Both the position numbers and the translations under genes were made by a program. Shown here in pieces: positions 58,497-64,000 of a stretch of DNA of 64,000 nt. The notes below the pieces were generated by a model, which was given only the letters and a program-made list of their open reading frames with translations, searched no databases and was not told the origin of the DNA. Within the stretch, counting starts at the first letter, position 1. Every line of letters starts with the position of its first letter. Origin of the DNA: Arthrobacter subterraneus (GTDB lineage: Bacteria; Actinomycetota; Actinomycetes; Actinomycetales; Micrococcaceae); contig NZ_FNDT01000009.1 in assembly GCF_900099735.1 (NCBI RefSeq), positions 62,001 to 126,000 of the forward strand, given 5' to 3'.

Positions 58497-59834
58497 ATGA
58501 CTGACGTGACTACACAGCAGACTGCCCATCAGACCACCACCGATCCCGCACACGGCGAACAGCCGGCCACACCGGTGAACGTCGAGCAGGCTGTGCACGC
58601 TATCGCAGACCGTGCCAGAACCGCTTCACGGGTCATTGCGCGCGCCAACCGTGCACACAAGGACAAGGCGCTGGAGGCGATCGGCGAGGCGCTCGTCGCC
58701 AACCAGGAGACCATCCTGCGGGCCAACCGCGAGGACCTTGAGACCGGCCGCACGAACGGCACCTCCTCCGCGCTGCTGGACCGCCTCAGCCTCAGCGAGG
58801 ACCGTATCGCCGGCCTTGCCGCAGCGCTCGAGAATCTCGCCGGCCTGCCCGATCCGGTTGGAACCATCGAACGCGGACAGACTCTCCCGAACGGCGTCCG
58901 GCTCCGCCAGGTGCATGTTCCGCTCGGCGTGGTTGCGGCCATCTACGAGGCCCGCCCCAACGTGACGGTGGACATCGCAGGCCTCGCGCTGAAGAGCGGC
59001 AATGCCGTGATCCTCCGGGGTGGAAGCGCTGCTGCCAGGACCAACGCGGCCCTCCTTGGCATCATCCGCGACGCACTCGACCGCACGGGCCTTCCGGCAG
59101 ACGCCGTCCAGACCGTCGATGAGTTCGGCCGTGAGGGAGCCAACATCCTGATGAAGGCACGCGGCCGCGTCGACGTCCTGATTCCGCGCGGAGGCCACGA
59201 CCTCATTCAGACGGTGGTGACCAATGCGGCCGTACCGGTTATCGAGACCGGCGAGGGAAATGTCCACATCTACCTTGACGAGAGCGCCGACGAGGACATG
59301 GCGGTGGACATCCTGCTCAATGCCAAGACCCAGCGTCCCAGCGTCTGCAACACGGTGGAGACCCTCCTGGTCCACCGGGACGCGAAGGCGGCACCGGCTG
59401 TCCTGGAAGCGTTGGCCGGCGCGGGCGTCCGCATCCACGCAGACAGCCGGATTCAGGCGATCCTCCCGGACGGCGTGTCAGCGGACACCGCGGACGACGG
59501 CGACTGGGCACGCGAGTACATGGACCTGGACATTGCGGTTGCGATGGTGGATTCGGTCGACGAAGCGCTCGAGCACATCCGCACCTGGAGCACCGGTCAC
59601 ACGGAAGCCATCATCACCAACAACCTGGCACGGTCCGAACAGTTCATCGCCGGCGTTGATTCGGCGGCGGTCATCGTCAACGCGTCCACGCGCTTCACCG
59701 ACGGCGGCGAACTGGGCCTGGGCGCAGAGGTGGGCATCTCCACGCAGAAGATGCACGCACGCGGCCCCATGGGCCTGCGCGAGCTGACAACCACCAAGTG
59801 GATCATCCAGGGCGACGGTCAGATCCGCCGGTAG
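58497..59834 (+). CDS. proA: Gamma-glutamyl phosphate reductase
   Basis: A 445-aa NADPH-dependent enzyme of the aldehyde dehydrogenase superfamily; second step of proline synthesis. The nucleophile Cys is in QRPSVCNTVETLL, with the conserved VPLGVVAAIYEARPNVT near 145 and EVGISTQKMHARGPMGL near the C-terminus. The N-terminus is about 20-25 residues longer than in E. coli and rich in Thr/Gln/His (TTQQTAHQTTTD). Confidence 0.96.
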   Translation: MTDVTTQQTAHQTTTDPAHGEQPATPVNVEQAVHAIADRARTASRVIARANRAHKDKALEAIGEALVANQETILRANREDLETGRTNGTSSALLDRLSLSEDRIAGLAAALENLAGLPDPVGTIERGQTLPNGVRLRQVHVPLGVVAAIYEARPNVTVDIAGLALKSGNAVILRGGSAAARTNAALLGIIRDALDRTGLPADAVQTVDEFGREGANILMKARGRVDVLIPRGGHDLIQTVVTNAAVPVIETGEGNVHIYLDESADEDMAVDILLNAKTQRPSVCNTVETLLVHRDAKAAPAVLEALAGAGVRIHADSRIQAILPDGVSADTADDGDWAREYMDLDIAVAMVDSVDEALEHIRTWSTGHTEAIITNNLARSEQFIAGVDSAAVIVNASTRFTDGGELGLGAEVGISTQKMHARGPMGLRELTTTKWIIQGDGQIRR

Positions 59835-59858
59835 CGGCCGCTGCGGCCCCGGCGGCCG
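59835..59858 (+). terminator. proA stem-loop
   Basis: CGGCCGC and GCGGCCG form a 7-bp stem with a 10-nt loop directly after the proA stop codon. No T-run follows. Confidence 0.4.
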
Positions 59859-59979
59859 TAGTTCCGCAGTTCGGGGCGCCCGGGGTTAGCGCGTAGGATA
59901 GTAGCGAAACAGTACTGAAAGCACGCGCTGACCCACGCCCGGCCGGCGGGGTGGGCGCGTCATTCCCAAGGGGAGAAGA

Positions 59980-60219
59980 ATGCTGACCCAGATCCTCAAC
60001 TTCGCGGTGGTTGCAGGCGAGACCGCAGAGCACCACGCCGAACTGCCGATGCCCGCCATTGCGTACGGCGGCCTTATCATGGGAGCGCTGCTGCTGCTGA
60101 TGTTCGTGACCATTGCGTTCACCAGCCTCGGGCACCGCCACGAGGCGGTCCAGGAGCACGCTGACCCGCATCGCCAGCACCCCAACAAGCACGATCACGG
60201 CGAGACCTCCCAGCACTGA
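59980..60219 (+). CDS. Small single-pass membrane protein with His-rich tail
   Basis: A 79-aa protein that I cannot assign to a named family. One hydrophobic segment is seen at about 28-50 ([20 protein letters not shown]), flanked by a short N-terminal part with HHAELPMP and a soluble tail rich in His, Asp and Asn ([17 protein letters not shown]). The ATG follows AAGGGGAGAAGA. The tail could bind a metal, but no site is defined. It sits five bases before nadD, so the two are likely co-transcribed. Confidence 0.72.
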   Translation: MLTQILNFAVVAGETAEHHAELPMPAIAYGGLIMGALLLLMFVTIAFTSLGHRHEAVQEHADPHRQHPNKHDHGETSQH

Positions 60220-60224
60220 TCTCC

Positions 60225-60920
60225 TTGGCCGTTCCTCCCGCACCTCCAACCGAGCAGGGGATCCACCCGGGCGCTCTCACCTCCGACGGCTCATCCCGTT
60301 GGCGGCTGGGCGTCATGGGTGGCACCTTTGACCCGATCCACCACGGCCACCTTGTCGCAGCCAGTGAAGTGGCGGCGGCGTTCGACCTGGATGAAGTGGT
60401 GTTTGTCCCCACCGGCCAGCCCTGGCAGAAGAACGCCAAGGAGGTCAGCCCGGCCGAGCACCGCTACCTCATGACGGTTGTGGCGACGGCATCCAACCCG
60501 CGCTTCACCGTCAGCAGGGTGGACATCGACCGGCCCGGCCCGACGTACACGATCGACACCCTCCGGGACCTGCACGCAACACGTCCGGAAGCTGAGCTGT
60601 TCTTCATCACCGGAGCGGACGCCATGGCGCAGATCCTGTCCTGGAAGAACGTCGACGAGCTCTGGTCGTTGGCGCACTTTGTCGGCGTCACGAGACCAGG
60701 TCATGTGCTGAGCACGCAGCGCACGGATGTCAGCCTGATGGAGGTTCCGGCCATGGCGATCTCCTCGACGGACTGCCGCCGGCGGGTCTCCGACGGGGAG
60801 CCGGTCTGGTATCTGGTTCCGGACGGCGTGGTGCAGTACATCGCGAAGCACGGGCTGTACCTGAAGAACGGGCCGGCGAAAGACTCACAGGTTGAACCTG
60901 AAGTGTCCACAACAACATGA
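60225..60920 (+). CDS. nadD: Nicotinate-nucleotide adenylyltransferase
   Basis: A 231-aa enzyme when started at the TTG at 60225; the start is uncertain, as no ribosome site is clear, and the conserved core begins near residue 28. [15 protein letters not shown] (30-43) is the nucleotidyltransferase signature, and [10 protein letters not shown] near 180 corresponds to the ISSTxIR motif. It makes nicotinate adenine dinucleotide in NAD synthesis. In many bacteria it stands next to rsfS, and only one gene separates them here. Confidence 0.93.
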   Translation: MAVPPAPPTEQGIHPGALTSDGSSRWRLGVMGGTFDPIHHGHLVAASEVAAAFDLDEVVFVPTGQPWQKNAKEVSPAEHRYLMTVVATASNPRFTVSRVDIDRPGPTYTIDTLRDLHATRPEAELFFITGADAMAQILSWKNVDELWSLAHFVGVTRPGHVLSTQRTDVSLMEVPAMAISSTDCRRRVSDGEPVWYLVPDGVVQYIAKHGLYLKNGPAKDSQVEPEVSTTT

Positions 60921-60941
60921 CTATCACTGGGTGAAGAAGCA

Positions 60942-62180
60942 ATGAGTAACGGTCACGAGTCCGCACAAAGCCGGAGGTCTCTCCGGCAGGCGCGCGCGGC
61001 TTCTGCCGGGGACCAGGCGCCGTCGTCCCAGGAGGATTCCGGGGCAGTGCAACCGTCAGAGCATCCTCCAGCCGAGCACCGTCCGTCGGGGAATCGTTCA
61101 GGCGTGCAACCCGGAAAGCCGTCCGCAGTCAGTATCGAACCTGCTCCCGCCGCGCAGCGGCGCAGCAGGCGGGCAGCGGATGTGCCGGTGGACGCGCCGT
61201 CGTCGGTGCCCACCACCGAACGGGTGTCCCAGGCGCGCGCGCGGGACCGGGAGATGCGGCGCAATTACCGGGCGCTGGCCGAACAGCAGGCAGAACAGCC
61301 CGCAGGCATTCCCACCCGCCGGCAGCTCCGCCTCCAGCAGCAGGCTGCCCGCGAGAAGGCGCTGCAGGCAGAGGGCTCAGCGCAGGGCACAACCGCTGCG
61401 TCGCGGACGCCGGAGGAGCCGGAGCAGCCCCCGACTGCCGGGCGCGGTGAGCTGACAGTAGAGCAGGCGCTTGCCGCCCGCGAGGCGATCATCAACCAGG
61501 CCCGGAACCAGGTTGCGGTGATGGAAGCCGCCGCCAAGGATGACCCGTTCTCGGTTGACCTCGAGATCCTGGCGCAGCAGAAGGCGCTGGCCGAACGGGC
61601 TGCCGTGTTGAACACGCGTGCGCAGAAAATCCAGCAGCTCACGCAGGAAAACCGGCAGCGGAAGCCGCTGCTCAACGACCCCACGACTGCCCACAACCTT
61701 TCCATCGTCTCGCCCGTGGAGTTCGTTCGGGTGCCGACCGAGAGCCCGGACGTTCCGGCGCCGTCGACCTCCCACATTCCGGTTGTTGCGCCCGCGCCGT
61801 CCGGCTCCCGGCGGGGCGCCCCGGGCACGCTGCCGCCTGCTGCGGCTCCACCGCGGCCTCGGGCGGACAAGCCGGCACAGCCGGTCGTGACCGCCCCCGC
61901 CGTTCCCAGCATGCCGCCGTCGTCGGCCCTGTCCCCGGACTCTGCCGGGCGCTCACGGGTACTGGCACAGGCGGAAGCGATGGTGCGCGAGCAGAGGCGT
62001 CCCGGGTCCGACGGCGCCACTCCCATCCGCGCGCGCAGCGCGTACGGACTGGAACCCCTTGACGCGATGACCGCAGGGCTGGCACGTGTCCAGCGCATGC
62101 GGATCGTGCAGTATTCGGTAGTTGGCTTGGGCGCACTGGCGCTCATCACCGGAATCATGATGATTGTCAGCGGCCTCTAG
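60942..62180 (+). CDS. Uncharacterised tail-anchored low-complexity protein
   Basis: A 412-aa protein that I do not recognise as a named domain. The N-terminal 180 residues are Ser/Ala/Pro/Arg-rich and disordered; a helical, probably coiled-coil part follows (about 175-245, EQALAAREAIINQARNQVAV, EILAQQKALAERAAVL), then a Pro-rich stretch and one C-terminal membrane segment (VVGLGALALITGIMMIVSGL). A cytosolic protein held at the membrane by its tail is the likely layout. It lies between nadD and rsfS and seems to be in their operon. Confidence 0.75.
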   Translation: MSNGHESAQSRRSLRQARAASAGDQAPSSQEDSGAVQPSEHPPAEHRPSGNRSGVQPGKPSAVSIEPAPAAQRRSRRAADVPVDAPSSVPTTERVSQARARDREMRRNYRALAEQQAEQPAGIPTRRQLRLQQQAAREKALQAEGSAQGTTAASRTPEEPEQPPTAGRGELTVEQALAAREAIINQARNQVAVMEAAAKDDPFSVDLEILAQQKALAERAAVLNTRAQKIQQLTQENRQRKPLLNDPTTAHNLSIVSPVEFVRVPTESPDVPAPSTSHIPVVAPAPSGSRRGAPGTLPPAAAPPRPRADKPAQPVVTAPAVPSMPPSSALSPDSAGRSRVLAQAEAMVREQRRPGSDGATPIRARSAYGLEPLDAMTAGLARVQRMRIVQYSVVGLGALALITGIMMIVSGL

Positions 62181-62205
62181 CCGTTGACCACACCCTAGGA
62201 GATTA

Positions 62206-62616
62206 GTGAGCGCATCGGAATCGTCCATTGCGATTGCCCGCACCGCAGCACGTGCGGCGACGGACAAGATTGCACAGGACATCGTGGCCATGGATGTCAG
62301 TGAACGCCTCGCGATCACTGACGTCTTTCTTGTGGCCTCGGCCCCCAGCGAGCGGCAGGTCAACGCGATCGTCGACGGCATCGAGGAAGAACTTGCCAAG
62401 CAGGATCTGAAGCCCGTGCGGCGTGAGGGCCGCAGCGAAGGCCGCTGGGTGCTGCTCGACTATGCGGAGGTGGTCATCCACGTCCAGCACCAGGAAGACC
62501 GCGTCTTCTACGCGCTCGAACGGCTGTGGGGCGACTGCCCCAAGGTGGACCTGCAGCTTGACGACGCCGCTGTGAACGCCGGGTCCGCTGACGCTGCAGC
62601 CGCCGACGCCGAGTGA
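62206..62616 (+). CDS. rsfS: Ribosomal silencing factor RsfS
   Basis: A 136-aa protein. The core (about 8-115) has DVSERLAITDVFLVASAPSE and GRWVLLDYAEVVIHV, typical of RsfS. It binds ribosomal protein L14 and stops the two subunits from joining when nutrients are low. The GTG at 62206 is the start; the C-terminal Ala/Asp-rich tail is disordered. The stop overlaps the next start (GTGA). Confidence 0.94.
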   Translation: MSASESSIAIARTAARAATDKIAQDIVAMDVSERLAITDVFLVASAPSERQVNAIVDGIEEELAKQDLKPVRREGRSEGRWVLLDYAEVVIHVQHQEDRVFYALERLWGDCPKVDLQLDDAAVNAGSADAAAADAE

Positions 62617-63314
62617 GTCCCCGCGCTGTAGACAGCGCCGCGGGTGATTCCGCGCCGGAGGGCCGGAGGATTGTCTTCTGGCGCCACGGGCGGACGGAAT
62701 GGAATGCCCGCGGCCTGTTCCAAGGGCAGGAAGACATCGCCCTTGATGACCTCGGAAGGCAGCAGGCCGCGCAGGCCGCCTATGAACTGAAGCATCTGTC
62801 GCCGTCGCTGATCGTGTCTTCCGACCTGGAGCGCGCGCGTGATACCGCTGCTGCGCTGTGCGTCGCTACCGGAATGCCCGTCTCCACCGACGTGCGTTTC
62901 CGGGAGACCTATGCGGGCCGGTGGCAGGGTCTGGCGTTCGCCGAGATCGGCCGCCGGTTCCCGCAGGACCAGCAGGCCTGGCACGCGGGCGATCCACGGG
63001 TGGCTGCAGGTGGGGGAGAGAGCCGGCTCGACGTGGGGGAGCGCATGAAGGCGGGTGCTCTGGAGGCCGTTGCGGCAATCGAGCCGGGCCAGACCGTCGT
63101 CGTGGTCAGCCACGGCGGTGCAATCCGTGCCGGCGTTGCCGCGTTGATGGGCATTCCGCCGGAGCTGTGGGGATCCCTGGCCGGCGTGGCGAACTGCCAC
63201 TGGTCCGTGCTGGAGGAGCTTAATCCGTCTCTCAGCACGGTTGTACCGCGGTGGCAGCTGACCGAGCACAACGTCGGTCTGGCGTCCATGCCGTCAACCC
63301 CGCTGGAAGGCTGA
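62613..63314 (+). CDS. Histidine phosphatase family protein
   Basis: A 233-aa enzyme of the phosphoglycerate-mutase-like superfamily. The phospho-acceptor His is in the WRHGRTEWN motif (about 23-31); the second His is in VVSHGGAIRAG. SSDLERARDTA and the conserved ETYAGRWQG are also seen. Relatives in this position downstream of rsfS in Actinobacteria are called phosphoglycerate mutase or broad phosphatases; the substrate is unknown. It is coupled to rsfS by the start-stop overlap. Confidence 0.9.
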   Translation: MSPRAVDSAAGDSAPEGRRIVFWRHGRTEWNARGLFQGQEDIALDDLGRQQAAQAAYELKHLSPSLIVSSDLERARDTAAALCVATGMPVSTDVRFRETYAGRWQGLAFAEIGRRFPQDQQAWHAGDPRVAAGGGESRLDVGERMKAGALEAVAAIEPGQTVVVVSHGGAIRAGVAALMGIPPELWGSLAGVANCHWSVLEELNPSLSTVVPRWQLTEHNVGLASMPSTPLEG

Positions 63315-63335
63315 AACCGCGCCGCCGCACCGATT

Positions 63336-63363
63336 TTGCGGGGACCGGAAAATTGTCTAAACT
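63336..63363 (+). promoter_or_regulatory. tRNA-Ala promoter
   Basis: TTGCGG (63336-63341) and TAAACT (63358-63363) are 16 bases apart. Start of transcription is expected near 63370, about 36 bases before the mature tRNA. Confidence 0.6.
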
Positions 63364-64000
63364 GGACAAGTTGCTCCGGCCGGTCGGGTAGGGGGCAGCG
63401 AGTTTGGGGCTGTGGCGCAGCTGGTAGCGCACCTGCATGGCATGCAGGGGGTCAGGGGTTCGAGTCCCCTCAGCTCCACGTAAGTTGAGAAGTTCGAAAC
63501 CTGCCCCGTCTGATGGCGGGGCAGGTTCGTGTCCGGCTCCGGTTGGGTCGTCTCGCCGCCGCGCGCCTGGGCGAAGACGGCCGCAGCTGGCTCGGCTGGT
63601 AGGAACGTGACGTGTTCGTCCTCGTCGATGACTATCCCCTTGAACAGTGCTCGGTTGAGGATTCGGCGTTCAGCAGGTTCGCACTTGCTGTAAAGGTCCC
63701 CGAGGTCGGTGAGGACACCGAGGATCTGATCGAGCCCCTCGTGAGCGCTGTGGTAGGTGGTTGCGATGCTGTCGAGTCGGTTGATGATCGCGTCCAGGCT
63801 GGTGCGGATGCGGTCCTGTTCGGTCCTGAGCAGGTCGAGTGGAATGGCGTCGGCGTAGTGGGCTTGGACGAGCTTGAGGCGTTCGGCTTCGAGCTTGTCG
63901 CGCTGTGCGGTCAGCACGGCGCGTTCATCGCCGCTGGAGGCTTCGAGCTGGGCGAACACCTGATGTAGGACCTGGTTGACGCGCTGTGCTTCCTCGGCGG
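63357..64000 (-). CDS. Serine recombinase C-terminal part (gene continues past window)
   Basis: The frame is open to the window edge. Visible are the helical C-terminal region of large serine recombinases (LEAERLKLVQAHYADAIP, LLRTEQDRIRTSL) and an acidic linker. The resolvase catalytic domain would lie outside the window. The last part runs antisense through the whole tRNA-Ala (GLEPLTPCMPCRCATSC) and stops at 63357. Such a tail made of antisense tRNA sequence is common where a recombinase gene has been fused to its attachment site, so the true C-terminus in the mobile element may have been different. Confidence 0.8.
   Translation of the reverse strand, partial: AEEAQRVNQVLHQVFAQLEASSGDERAVLTAQRDKLEAERLKLVQAHYADAIPLDLLRTEQDRIRTSLDAIINRLDSIATTYHSAHEGLDQILGVLTDLGDLYSKCEPAERRILNRALFKGIVIDEDEHVTFLPAEPAAAVFAQARGGETTQPEPDTNLPRHQTGQVSNFSTYVELRGLEPLTPCMPCRCATSCATAPNSLPPTRPAGATCPV
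63406..63478 (+). tRNA. tRNA-Ala (anticodon GGC)
   Basis: A 73-base cloverleaf with the acceptor stem GGGGCTG/CAGCTCC (one G-T pair), discriminator A, an anticodon stem CCTGC/GCAGG around ATGGCAT with anticodon GGC, and the T-loop GGTTCGAGTCC. CCA is not encoded. Confidence 0.97.
63441..64000. mobile_element. Putative edge of an integrative element at tRNA-Ala
   Basis: The serine recombinase abuts and reads into the 3' half of the tRNA. Everything to the left is core genome, so an attachment core inside the tRNA 3' half and an element extending to the right are likely. The exact core and the other end are not in the window. Confidence 0.4.
63498..63527. terminator. Hairpin after tRNA-Ala
   Basis: A perfect 11-bp stem (63498-63508 and 63517-63527) with an 8-nt loop. 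No T-run. It may end the tRNA transcript; it lies inside the recombinase frame on the other strand. Confidence 0.5.

Overview
The window looks like a chromosomal segment of a high-GC Actinomycete, most likely Micrococcaceae (Arthrobacter sensu lato). The support is strong GC bias at third codon positions, many GTG starts and GTGA/ATGA start-stop overlaps, actinobacteria-specific families (DUF3071/SepH, DUF3093, DUF3159, DUF3710, DUF4192, DUF4193, DUF5998, DUF7455), and a sigA-dut-trkA-acn-dxs gene order that recalls the Mycobacterium tuberculosis Rv26xx region. This placement rests on protein families and gene order; no search was run.

Layout. (1) 1-8.7 kb: a tricorn-like S41 peptidase cut by the window edge, then a leftward block with an OsmC peroxidase, E2 acyltransferase (sucB), dihydrolipoyl dehydrogenase (lpdA) and leucyl aminopeptidase (pepA). 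(2) 9-14.6 kb: PAC2 protein, MFS transporter, DUF4192, the primary sigma factor and the convergent DUF7455 gene, with a perfect 58-bp palindrome as shared terminator. (3) 14.9-28.2 kb: the two topoisomerase IV subunits (parE rightward, parC leftward) flank a cytochrome bd locus. That locus has an M56 membrane protease and a BlaI-type repressor divergent from cydA-cydB-cydDC, and the intergenic space carries three near-identical 17-bp palindromes. (4) 28.3-43.3 kb: a GNAT/acyl-CoA-synthetase fusion, DUF5998-phosphatase-thymidine kinase, sepH, and the dut/DUF3710/OB-fold/DUF3159 cluster. Two TrkA proteins (leftward) then face an APC transporter and a TRAM methyltransferase. (5) 43.4-54.8 kb: aconitase, dxs, VKOR, RNase E/G, and a TPP riboswitch upstream of a ThiD-TenA fusion. 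(6) 54.9-63.3 kb: rplU-rpmA, obgE-proB, proA, nadD, rsfS, a histidine phosphatase and two uncharacterised membrane-associated proteins. (7) 63.4-64 kb: a tRNA-Ala(GGC) followed by the C-terminal part of a serine recombinase whose reading frame runs antisense through the tRNA. This looks like the edge of an integrative element leaving the window.

Most of the window is core genome. The most interesting regulatory structure is the BlaI-type operator array between blaI and cydA, which suggests that a protease/repressor pair of the beta-lactam-sensor type controls an alternative terminal oxidase. Other points of note are a set of probable leaderless promoters, two terminators built from the same repeat sequence, and the tRNA/recombinase junction.
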